Below are positions 55,533 through 63,163 of a DNA stretch of 64,000 nt, in pieces. The notes below the pieces were generated by a model that saw only the letters and a program-made list of their open reading frames with translations, was not told the DNA's origin and ran no database searches. This DNA comes from Lachnospiraceae bacterium (GTDB lineage Bacteria; Bacillota; Clostridia; Lachnospirales; Lachnospiraceae): positions 1 to 64,000 of the forward strand of contig VSNQ01000005.1 in assembly GCA_009774395.1 (NCBI GenBank). The letters are read 5' to 3'. The translations under genes and the position numbers were made by a program. Each line of letters begins with the position of its first letter. Within the stretch, counting starts at the first letter, position 1.

Positions 55533-55699
55533 CTTTACACTAATTTCTAAAATATGCTGCATATTACTTTACACTATCTATCAAAATATGCACATATTGC
55601 TTTACACTATCTATCAAAATATACACATATTGCTTTACACTGCCTATTAAAATATGCTACATATTGCTTTACTTATTCTACAAAAATATACAACATTTC
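55533..55699. repeat. Five tandem 33-34-base repeats between pseC and pseF
   Basis: Units starting CTTTACAC at 55533, 55567, 55600 and 55633, and a fifth at 55667, each followed by an A/T-rich half with ATATGC-ACATATTG. The array occupies almost the whole gap between the two genes. There are no spacers, so it is not a CRISPR. Confidence 0.9.
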
Positions 55700-55706
55700 A
55701 CCTTAA

Positions 55707-56900
55707 CTATATCCTATAATATGCCACAATTTTTTTGACTGCTGTAATTACATCTTCCACATCTTTATCCGTCAGTCCATAATACAGTGGCAGACTCATC
55801 ATTTCCGTATAAAGCTTCTCCGCATGCGGACAAATGCCCTTCTTATATCCCAGCTTTTCATAATATGGATGCCAGTAAACAGGGATATAATGGACATTGC
55901 AGCAGATATTTTCCGCAGCCAGCGCTTCAAAAAAGCCTTTGCGGTCGATTGTTAATTTTTCTGGAACAATACGCAGAATATAGAGATGCCTTGTTGTATC
56001 CGATGCCGGAATTTCCTCCTGCACAAACAATTCCGGACACGATAAAAACGCCTTATTATATTGTTCCACTATCTCCTTGCGCCTTTGCGAAAACAATGAA
56101 AGTTTATCCAACTGGCTTAAAATCAGTGCACACTGGATATCCGTAATCCGATAATTATAGCCCAAATCAATTTGCTCATAATACCACGCCCCATGCGGCT
56201 TTCTCTCAAGCAAATCGTCTTTTCTTGTAATACCATGCGAACGATAGAGAAGCAACTTCTCATATAATTGCGCACTGTTGGTTAAAACCGCACCGCCCTC
56301 GCCGCCAGTTACGGTCTTAACTGGATGAAAACTAAACGTTGTTAAATCTGCAATACTCCCTACCGGTTTTCCATTGTATTTCGTGCCAATCGAATGCGCT
56401 GCGTCTTCTATTAAAAGAAGCCCTTTTTCACGACAAAGTGCAAGCAGCGCGTCCAATTCCACCGCCTGGCCTGTATAATCCACCGCTACAACCGCCTTCG
56501 TCCTATCGGTTATCTTCTCCCGCACACATTTGGGATCAATATTGTAGGTTCTGGGGTTAATATCTGCAAACACAGGTTTGGCACCGCAGTACAACGCACA
56601 GTTTGCAGAAGCGGCAAATGTAATTGGCGTTGTAATTAACTCATCCCCTTCTCCTAGTCCTGCTGCAAGTGCTGCAATATGTAAAGCAGCCGTGCCGTTG
56701 CTGCACACAACGGCATACTTTGCACCTGTCAGTTCACAAAGACGTTTTTCCAAAGCATTCACTTTTGGCCCGCAAGTTAGATCACCGTTTCTCAACACCT
56801 CGCTCACTGCCTGAACATCTGTTTCATCAATATATTGATGCCCGTAATATAATTTCGTTTCCCGTACCGGATTTCCGCCGGCTGCCGCTGGTTTCTCCAT
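55707..56900 (-). CDS. pseC: UDP-4-amino-4,6-dideoxy-N-acetyl-beta-L-altrosamine transaminase
   Basis: 397-residue DegT-family PLP enzyme, second step of pseudaminic acid synthesis. Lys195 in FSFHPVKTVTGGEGG binds PLP; CSNGTAALHIAALAAGLGEGDE and ITTPITFAASANCALYCGA are typical PseC wording. It lies 6 bases after pseB and has GGAGG before the ATG. Confidence 0.94.
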   Translation of the reverse strand: MEKPAAAGGNPVRETKLYYGHQYIDETDVQAVSEVLRNGDLTCGPKVNALEKRLCELTGAKYAVVCSNGTAALHIAALAAGLGEGDELITTPITFAASANCALYCGAKPVFADINPRTYNIDPKCVREKITDRTKAVVAVDYTGQAVELDALLALCREKGLLLIEDAAHSIGTKYNGKPVGSIADLTTFSFHPVKTVTGGEGGAVLTNSAQLYEKLLLYRSHGITRKDDLLERKPHGAWYYEQIDLGYNYRITDIQCALILSQLDKLSLFSQRRKEIVEQYNKAFLSCPELFVQEEIPASDTTRHLYILRIVPEKLTIDRKGFFEALAAENICCNVHYIPVYWHPYYEKLGYKKGICPHAEKLYTEMMSLPLYYGLTDKDVEDVITAVKKIVAYYRI

Positions 56901-56906
56901 ATTTTC

Positions 56907-57908
56907 TTAGTCTTCCTCCTCCAAATCAGTTTTCAACAATTCACGAATCTGCGCAACTGTCAGCCATTGTGTATTATTCCCTGACGAATAATAAAATCCA
57001 TCCTCCACTTTCCTGCCATTTGGTGTGGGACGCTTTGACTCCTGCCAAAACATCTGCGGATAGATAATAAAATGCTTGTCATACTCATAAGTCGTCATGG
57101 AATCCTCAACCGTTACCATTACCTCATGCAGCTTTTCCCCAGGACGAATGCCGACTTCCTTTGTTTTCATACCAGGCGCCATTGCTTCTGCAAGGTCTGT
57201 TATTTTAAAGGACGGGATTCTGCTGATAAAGGTTTCACCGCCCTTGGCTTCCTCCAATGCTTTAATGACAAGCTGAACGCCTTCGGTAAGGCTAATCCAA
57301 AAACGCGTCATACGATAATCCGTAATCGGCAGTTCGTCCGCCCCTTCATCAATTAACTGTCGAAACAGCGGAATAATCGATCCGCGGCTGCCCGCCACAT
57401 TGCCATAACGCACAATCGAAAAATTCAAATCTTTATTTCCGCAATAAGCATTAGCCGCAATAAACAGCTTGTCCGACACGAGTTTTGTGCCGCCGTATAA
57501 ATTAACGGGATTGACTGCCTTATCTGTTGACAGCGCCACTACCTTTTGTATATGCGTATCCAAAGATGCATCAATCACATTCTGCGCACCAATTACATTT
57601 GTTTTAATCGCCTCATTTGGGTTATACTCACACGCCGGAACTTGTTTTAGCGCCGCTGCATGAATCACATAATCCGCACTTTCAAACGCTCTGCGAAGCC
57701 TCTCATAGTCCCGCACATCCCCAATAAAAAAACGCAGCTTCTCTTTATATTCGGCAAATGCATTTGCCATCATCCACTGTTTAAACTCATCCCTTGAATA
57801 AATAATAATCTTTTTGGGATGATAATGGGTCAGTACATATTTCGTAAAACTCTTGCCAAAAGACCCCGTACCGCCAGTAATTAATATTGTTTTATCATCT
57901 AATAACAT
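56907..57908 (-). CDS. pseB: UDP-N-acetylglucosamine 4,6-dehydratase (inverting)
   Basis: 333-residue soluble SDR, first step of pseudaminic acid synthesis. ITGGTGSFGKSF binds NADP, LSTDKAVNPVNLYGGTK carries the catalytic Tyr and Lys, and IYSRDEFKQWMM and IRPGEKLHEVMV are PseB landmarks. GGAGG nine bases before the ATG. A near-consensus promoter lies about 90 bases upstream, so pseB opens the whole leftward glycan locus. Confidence 0.95.
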   Translation of the reverse strand: MLLDDKTILITGGTGSFGKSFTKYVLTHYHPKKIIIYSRDEFKQWMMANAFAEYKEKLRFFIGDVRDYERLRRAFESADYVIHAAALKQVPACEYNPNEAIKTNVIGAQNVIDASLDTHIQKVVALSTDKAVNPVNLYGGTKLVSDKLFIAANAYCGNKDLNFSIVRYGNVAGSRGSIIPLFRQLIDEGADELPITDYRMTRFWISLTEGVQLVIKALEEAKGGETFISRIPSFKITDLAEAMAPGMKTKEVGIRPGEKLHEVMVTVEDSMTTYEYDKHFIIYPQMFWQESKRPTPNGRKVEDGFYYSSGNNTQWLTVAQIRELLKTDLEEED

Positions 57909-57995
57909 TTATCATATCCTCCATTTACTTTCATAGGATTACAAGGAACCGCGTTTTCATTCGATTTTATGCTGTCCTAAATAATTTTGTAAACT

Positions 57996-58024
57996 ATTTT
58001 ACCACATATTGGTAAAAACGTCAA
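57996..58024 (-). promoter_or_regulatory. Sigma-A promoter of the pse operon
   Basis: On the minus strand TTGACG (58019-58024), 17-base spacer, TAAAAT (57996-58001), about 90 bases before the pseB ATG. Upstream, 58063-58096, is a 12-base hairpin TGTAACAGTTCA / TGGACTGTTACA that could be an operator. Confidence 0.7.
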
Positions 58025-58062
58025 AACTATATAAAATATTCTGGTTTATATTATTATTTTCT

Positions 58063-58096
58063 TGTAACAGTTCAATGGGTTATCTGGACTGTTACA
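58063..58096. repeat. Inverted repeat upstream of the pse promoter
   Basis: TGTAACAGTTCA and TGGACTGTTACA match in 11 of 12 positions around a 10-base loop, about 40 bases upstream of the -35 box. Possible operator. Confidence 0.45.
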
Positions 58097-58637
58097 TTTT
58101 CTTGTTACTTTTCACACTCACGCCAAAGTAGTGGGAATTATTTGCCAAAATACTAAAAGCTTTTGCTTTTTTACTTTAACATTCTGTGTGCAAAATCTGT
58201 TATAATTCACACCTCAGTAACCTATAAGCGGATAAAGACTGGCATGGGTGTGATTGTAGCGTTTTCTAATTGCAATGCAGTTTATTTCAACGCATTTCAT
58301 CTTAACTTTACTGATACTAGTATTTCAAAAACTGCTGTGTGTTATGCAAAGGAGCGGGAAAAGTTATTTATAAGCTTGGATAGTACAGCATTGTATAAAC
58401 AAAAAAGGGGATTGATTTTCCCCACCCTGAAAATCAATCCCCTATACGTCCATTCCATTCGCAAATAACAAACCTCTTTTTAGAAACTGTTCAGAAATTA
58501 CTTTGAATGCGTACGTTGTATATACATTCATCTGTAAAAAAGAAAGTCCCCGGAATTTCGGGCTACGTCAAAATTATCTGATGCCGCAGATGGACATTTA
58601 GACAAGTCATATTGATGAGTTATTGATTGACAGTTCC
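58097..58637. other. Gene-free region between the pse promoter and the AAA/TOPRIM pair
   Basis: No supported gene. It contains the 29-base sequence shared with 11166-11194 (58185-58213), a strong minus-strand terminator (58401-58442) and half of a palindromic repeat element (58559-58640). Confidence 0.55.
58401..58442 (-). terminator. Strong Rho-independent terminator
   Basis: GGGGATTGATTTTC (58407-58420) and GAAAATCAATCCCC (58429-58442) pair perfectly; on the minus strand six T residues follow. It ends the AAA/TOPRIM transcript before the pse promoter. Confidence 0.9.
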
Positions 58638-58640
58638 TTA
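58559..58640. repeat. Half copy of the 18.1-kb palindromic repeat element
   Basis: From GGGCTACGTCA through ATTATCTGATGCCGCAGATG to CAGTTCCTTA it follows 18257-18337 with few differences. Its last three bases are the stop codon of the TOPRIM-like gene. Confidence 0.65.
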
Positions 58641-59666
58641 GTCCGAAACTAACCTAAAATTATATTCTGCGACAAAATAAATACAAGTATTTAACACCCA
58701 AATAAATCCTGTTATACTATCCTTACTTACTAAATTCTGCACTTTTAATATTTCAGTTAAATCCAGCCTTTCAAAATATTCTTTATATTTGTTCTCCGGG
58801 ATTTGATATTGACCGTATTGAATTCGATTTGCTTTAGAAATATTGTGATATATAACCTGCTTAAATACCCCCCTTATATATTTCCAATAAGTTTGATTTG
58901 TATGTACATATCCCTGTTTTGTAACCCAATCTACTAGCAGATATTTTGCCGTCGGTAAAATACTCTTTGCAACCACTTCCTGCAAAGCATTATCAATCAC
59001 ATTTTCCATGCTGCTTACTGAAGATATTCCTAAAATTTCATTACAACACCTTTTCCTTTTTTGTGCATCACTTACTCGAAAACGTTTTTCAAGCAAATCA
59101 TCAATTCTATGTGGAAAATCAACCTTTGAACCTATGATAGTTTCTTGGTCAACTAATGCCTTATATTCCTTTCCTGGCTGCAATGATACTGGAATCTTCC
59201 GTTCAGAAAAATCATCATCCGGCAATTGACACAAATGCCGATAAGACTCTATCATAGGGTAATTAATATACAACCTTCCCATATCAGCAGCATCAACAAA
59301 GTATCTTTGCATTGCTAAAATCTTTTCTTCCGAAAAATTTGTATCATGCCGCTCATAGTCAAAAACTAAAACAATATTTGTGAAGTCTCCTTTATACCGC
59401 AGTTTATCCGGATACTGCTTCTTACTAATCACAAAGGGCAAATCAATATCTTCATTTTCCTCTGCCCACTCCGCACCATACTCTTTCACAATATCATTGT
59501 ATAATTGATAGATATTCGTTCCATAAATCCAAATTTCGTCCATATTGATATTGATTTCAGGAAAACACTTAAAAATCAACCAAAACAACTTATTTTTCTC
59601 ATGATGCCCTTCTACAATTAGCAAGTTCTGGCTTCGTCTTCTTACCTCGCCTTGATAACTATTCAT
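58638..59666 (-). CDS. TOPRIM-like partner of the AAA ATPase, putative defence effector
   Basis: 342 residues from the ATG at 59666, which overlaps the end of the AAA gene by 8 bases and has GGAG upstream; an open extension to 59738 lies inside the ATPase gene. The N-terminus NLLIVEGHHEKNKLFWLIF has the Glu of a TOPRIM fold, and VLVFDYERHD about 85 residues later the acidic DxE-type motif; PMIESYRHL follows. It resembles DUF4435/RloB-like partners of AAA15 ATPases (as in PARIS or AbiL systems) but I cannot place it in a named family. Its stop codon is supplied by a repeat element. Confidence 0.7.
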   Translation of the reverse strand: MNSYQGEVRRRSQNLLIVEGHHEKNKLFWLIFKCFPEININMDEIWIYGTNIYQLYNDIVKEYGAEWAEENEDIDLPFVISKKQYPDKLRYKGDFTNIVLVFDYERHDTNFSEEKILAMQRYFVDAADMGRLYINYPMIESYRHLCQLPDDDFSERKIPVSLQPGKEYKALVDQETIIGSKVDFPHRIDDLLEKRFRVSDAQKRKRCCNEILGISSVSSMENVIDNALQEVVAKSILPTAKYLLVDWVTKQGYVHTNQTYWKYIRGVFKQVIYHNISKANRIQYGQYQIPENKYKEYFERLDLTEILKVQNLVSKDSITGFIWVLNTCIYFVAEYNFRLVSD

Positions 59667-60810
59667 ATTTATCAAACTCCCCACTAATGTACATCTTTTC
59701 AAGATTGTGACCTTCCCGCAGTTCTCTTTCTGTTGCATGACAAAGCGCAGTCAATGTTCCCTCTCTTGACAAAATAAATAGACAATCTGGCCTCATCAGT
59801 CGATTTGTCATTAAATTTGTATTATGAGAAGTCATAATAACCTGACATTTTGGATACCTTTTCTTTAAAAAGTTTATCACTTTCTCTGCCATTTCATAAT
59901 GATAAAATGCGTCAAATTCATCTAAATATAGCAAAGATGGAGCCCAGCTTTTGGGTATCAACCGCCTATATAAATCAACCAACGCCAGCGTTCCACTGGA
60001 GGCAGTTTCATCAAATGGTACTAATTTCTCATGCCGGAAATATAACTTTTTCTGACCATCTGGTAGTTTTTCTAATATCAATTTACACTTTATACCCATT
60101 TCATTCAGAAAATCTTCTAAATCTTTTAATCTATTTGAATCCTCCAGTAGTTCATAGAAACTATCATTCATTATTCTTGGATTTCTTAACATTTCATTTC
60201 CGGCTGTAATCATTAACATTCTTCTAGCATAATTAGCTAATTTAATTAGAATAGAATCATTGCTCAATGCAACATTACTTAACAACCATGTCAAAAATGG
60301 TAACTTAAGCACTTGAAATTCTTCATCATCACCACTATCTACTGATTGCTTGTATCTATCTACATTGGCTGTTTCCGCATTAATATATTCAAGATTCTCA
60401 AAATAAAATTTATTATTTTCAAAATCACAGCTAAAAATAGTTTTTCCATCAATAAGCAATTCTTCCTTCCTAAGGTCTTGATTAGAAAGTCGAGCATAGC
60501 GATATACCAACTCATTATTTTCAAAGCAAAACTCATATGAAAAAATCGCTGTTTTATCTATGGAATCTGCATTAAGAAATATTCCTGTATCATAAAAATT
60601 CCGCCCTCCAAACATTGTTTTATTTATATCCATTAACGCCTTTCCCAAATTTGTTTTCCCTGTCGCATTTCTACCATAGATCAACATTTTGCTGATTATC
60701 CCATCCGTGATACAATCTGTACTAAACTGATACCCCGCAGTATTTTCAAAATCTATAGATATTTCATCTTTAAAATTTTTGTAATTCTTTAATGTAAATT
60801 TCTTTAACAT
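59659..60810 (-). CDS. AAA15-type ATPase of a putative two-gene defence system
   Basis: 383-residue SMC/ABC-like ATPase. Walker A GRNATGKT (46-53), signature-like ASSGT (270-274), Walker B LLYLDEFDAFYH (293-304) and switch His in MTSHNTNL. This is the OLD/RecF-like AAA15 group that in defence systems senses infection and controls a nuclease-type partner. The start has GAGG before the ATG; a repeat element begins 34 bases upstream. Genes on either side are unrelated. The defence role is inferred from architecture. Confidence 0.85.
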   Translation of the reverse strand: MLKKFTLKNYKNFKDEISIDFENTAGYQFSTDCITDGIISKMLIYGRNATGKTNLGKALMDINKTMFGGRNFYDTGIFLNADSIDKTAIFSYEFCFENNELVYRYARLSNQDLRKEELLIDGKTIFSCDFENNKFYFENLEYINAETANVDRYKQSVDSGDDEEFQVLKLPFLTWLLSNVALSNDSILIKLANYARRMLMITAGNEMLRNPRIMNDSFYELLEDSNRLKDLEDFLNEMGIKCKLILEKLPDGQKKLYFRHEKLVPFDETASSGTLALVDLYRRLIPKSWAPSLLYLDEFDAFYHYEMAEKVINFLKKRYPKCQVIMTSHNTNLMTNRLMRPDCLFILSREGTLTALCHATERELREGHNLEKMYISGEFDKYE

Positions 60811-60843
60811 TTTCCTCCCCTCCTCTCATGCATTTGATACTAA

Positions 60844-61016
60844 AGTCCCTTAAAGAAATAACCTGTCATTTTGCTTGCCTTTTCCTCCAATATCAAATTG
60901 TTAAAGCAATTAAGCAAAAATTAGTTGCATAGCCCGCTATGCGCCTAATTTTTGCTTGGCACTCTCGAAGAAAAATTCTGCGCAATCTTGTCATGTTATT
61001 TCTTTAAAGTTCCTAA
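60844..61016. repeat. Palindromic repeat element upstream of the AAA gene
   Basis: Ends CCCTTAAAGAAATAAC and GTTATTTCTTTAAAGTTCCTAA; centre has AAGCAAAAATTAG (60912-60924) paired with CTAATTTTTGCTT (60945-60957) around GCATAGCCCGCTATGC. Same architecture as the elements at 14.3 and 18.1 kb. Confidence 0.65.
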
Positions 61017-61246
61017 GCATTGAAAAGATCGACGCTAAGTATAACGATATGCACACGACCACACGGCAAATCTTTTGCTGTGCAGCATATTTCCACCCAA
61101 ATCTATCATTACATAGCATAACCATCTTAATAATTTTCCACAAGAGTTTCCCGTAATTTTTTTACGGCAAGTTATTTAATTATATTCCACACTTCTGCTA
61201 CATTCCGAACAACGTTATCAACTTCTAAATGTTGACCTCCAAACAT
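61017..61246. other. Intergenic, hairpin only
   Basis: No gene seen. A CACACGGCAAATCTTTTGCTGTGCAG-type hairpin is at 61060-61086, related to the one at 25957-25983. Confidence 0.4.
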
Positions 61247-62146
61247 CTACTCTTGATTATCACCAAATCCTGACGCAATTGCCTGTGTTGGGCAGACTTT
61301 GCGGCATTTTCCGCAGCGAATGCATTCTGGGTTGTTGCAGTCTTTTGTCACTTCTACTGCCATTGGGCAGATCTGTTCACACTGTTTACAGCCAATACAT
61401 TTTTCTGATTCTAAATGCATTTGATAAAAACTAAAACGATGAAACAATGCATAAAATGCCCCCAACGGACAAAGATAGCGGCAAAATGGACGCGATATCA
61501 GCACGGATGCCACTAAAATTACCAAAAGCACCAGCATCTTCCATTGAAACAACGCACCTGCCAGTGTCCGCAACTGTGGATTGGTCAGCATGAGTGGTAT
61601 TCCTCCGCCTAATGTCCCTGCCGGACATAAATACTCACAAAAATAGGGTGGCGTAATGCCTGTTTTGGTTATTGCAAACGCTGGCAGCAGTATCACCAAA
61701 AACAATAACACAAGATATTTTATATATCGCAATGGCTTATCAATCTTTTTGGGTACTTGCACTTTCGGTGTTGGAATCTGATACAGCAAATCCTGTACCA
61801 GACCAAACGGGCACAGCAAACCGCAGACCAGCCGCCCCAGCACAATTCCAAACAGTATCAGCATCCCCAATACATAAAAAGGAAAATGATGCTTTCTGCC
61901 GCCAATCACCGCCTGGAGAGAACCAATTGGACAGGCGCCCAAAGCACCTGGACACGAATAGCAGTTTAGTACAGGAACACAAATCGCCTTGCTTTTCCCT
62001 GTAAAAATAGTACCTTTTTGAAAGCCGACCACATAACCATTTACCAGCACGGCTGACACAAGCTGACAGCAGCGCTGAAATGATATTCTTTTTTTGCTTT
62101 TGTCACCGGACTTGGGATTTATCCTATTCCGATGCATTCCAAACAT
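61247..62146 (-). CDS. Membrane 4Fe-4S protein (NapH/MauN-like)
   Basis: 299 residues. About five membrane helices, with cysteine motifs CYSCPGALGACPIG near residue 62, CGLLCPFGLVQDLLY near 110 and CRYLCPLGAFYALF near 225, then two ferredoxin clusters CIGCKQCEQICP (250-261) and CIRCGKCRKVCP (275-286). It probably passes electrons across or along the membrane. It overlaps the CXXC peptide gene by 28 bases and is third in an operon with a TlpA-like lipoprotein, suggesting reduction of extracytoplasmic thiols. Confidence 0.9.
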   Translation of the reverse strand: MFGMHRNRINPKSGDKSKKRISFQRCCQLVSAVLVNGYVVGFQKGTIFTGKSKAICVPVLNCYSCPGALGACPIGSLQAVIGGRKHHFPFYVLGMLILFGIVLGRLVCGLLCPFGLVQDLLYQIPTPKVQVPKKIDKPLRYIKYLVLLFLVILLPAFAITKTGITPPYFCEYLCPAGTLGGGIPLMLTNPQLRTLAGALFQWKMLVLLVILVASVLISRPFCRYLCPLGAFYALFHRFSFYQMHLESEKCIGCKQCEQICPMAVEVTKDCNNPECIRCGKCRKVCPTQAIASGFGDNQE

Positions 62147-62277
62147 ATTCTCACCGCCTTTTGCATCACTTCCAGATATTCCTGTTTGGCAATGCCTATC
62201 CCAATAAAAAAGATAGCTGTAAATAGGATTCCCATTTGCACTGCTGTTCTTTTTGGCTTAGCTTTCGCTGTTTTCAT
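62119..62277 (-). CDS. CD1871A-family CXXC-motif small membrane protein
   Basis: 52 residues: basic start (KTAKAKPKRTAV), one membrane helix (GILFTAIFFIGIGIA) and a C-terminal CLEC motif (Cys45, Cys48) followed by IGIG. This matches the clostridial CD1871A CXXC family in size and layout. It overlaps the end of the TlpA-like gene by 20 bases and the start of the ferredoxin-like gene by 28, so all three are translationally coupled. AAGGCGG lies upstream of the ATG. Likely a redox shuttle; function unproven. Confidence 0.85.
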   Translation of the reverse strand: MKTAKAKPKRTAVQMGILFTAIFFIGIGIAKQEYLEVMQKAVRICLECIGIG

Positions 62278-62929
62278 TGCCTATTTCCGCCTTTCCCATT
62301 GACTGCAAAACCACATTGACCGCATCGGTATACGTTTTTGCCAAATCTTGCTGACCGCCGATGATGGGATCGCCAACAATAATTCCCTCCTGATTAACTG
62401 TAATTGTCGTCGGCGTATAGAGCACCCTTTCGCATATCTTCTGAAAGTCACCCTCGCCAGTAATCAGTGTAATTCCTTGAAACCCTGCTTCGTCCACAAT
62501 ACTCTTTGCACCTTCCATATCAAATAAACCGTCCAGACAAACCGTTATCAACTGCACATTTTCCGGAAGCGAATCTGCAAATTCTGCAAGATCCGGCATT
62601 TCCACAATGCAAGGCCCGCACGTCGTCGCCCAGAAATGAATTATAGTAACATCTTTTTCCTTAATCTCTTCCTGCGAAATCGTGCTGCCATCCAGCGTCG
62701 TTGCGGTAAATGATTTCAACCCTTCCTGTTCACTGTCCGTCTGCTGCGGACTTTGCTCTTGTTCTACAGAAGACTGCGGTTCTGCCTGCTCTGATACGGG
62801 TTTCGACATATTTTCCTGCTTGGTGTCAGAGGACTGCGATTCCTCATTCTTTCCAGCGCATCCATTTAACAGCATTCCGCATATTAATCCAATCCCTAAA
62901 GCTGTTATTAACCATTTTCTTTTTTTCAT
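62258..62929 (-). CDS. TlpA-like thioredoxin-fold lipoprotein
   Basis: 223 residues. Lipobox LLNGC (Cys24), a Gln/Glu/Ser-rich linker to about 70, then a thioredoxin fold with active site TCGPC (Cys104, Cys107) in IIHFWATTCGPCIVEMPDL and the cis-Pro segment LYTPTTITVNQEG. Anchored outside the membrane, it would reduce or oxidise protein thiols. First gene of the operon with the CXXC peptide and the membrane ferredoxin-like protein. GGAAGGA upstream of the ATG. Confidence 0.92.
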   Translation of the reverse strand: MKKRKWLITALGIGLICGMLLNGCAGKNEESQSSDTKQENMSKPVSEQAEPQSSVEQEQSPQQTDSEQEGLKSFTATTLDGSTISQEEIKEKDVTIIHFWATTCGPCIVEMPDLAEFADSLPENVQLITVCLDGLFDMEGAKSIVDEAGFQGITLITGEGDFQKICERVLYTPTTITVNQEGIIVGDPIIGGQQDLAKTYTDAVNVVLQSMGKAEIGNENSES

Positions 62930-63163
62930 AATCCCAAAATCCTTCCATTTCTATAAATATATGCCAGCTTACTAAAAAACTGTCCTAACAATCTTCCCTT
63001 GCGTGCCCTTGTACATAAAGACTGTCATCGTTTAGACTTGCTAAAGTATGACACATCAAACCATACCAAAACACTTTGTGGCAGCTTAACGTAATGCATC
63101 TCCATCACAAAATTTTCTTACGGATTTTGCAGCAAATACCAAATCCTAAAGACACCCTCCAAA

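Noticed and set aside
55533..55699. Possible CRISPR array (33-34-base periodic repeats)
   Set aside because: The units are contiguous and diverged, with no unique spacers and no cas genes nearby; it is a plain tandem repeat.
58163..58468. 101-codon plus-strand frame in the gap before the pse promoter
   Set aside because: It runs across a repeat fragment and a terminator hairpin, has no ribosome site and no family resemblance.
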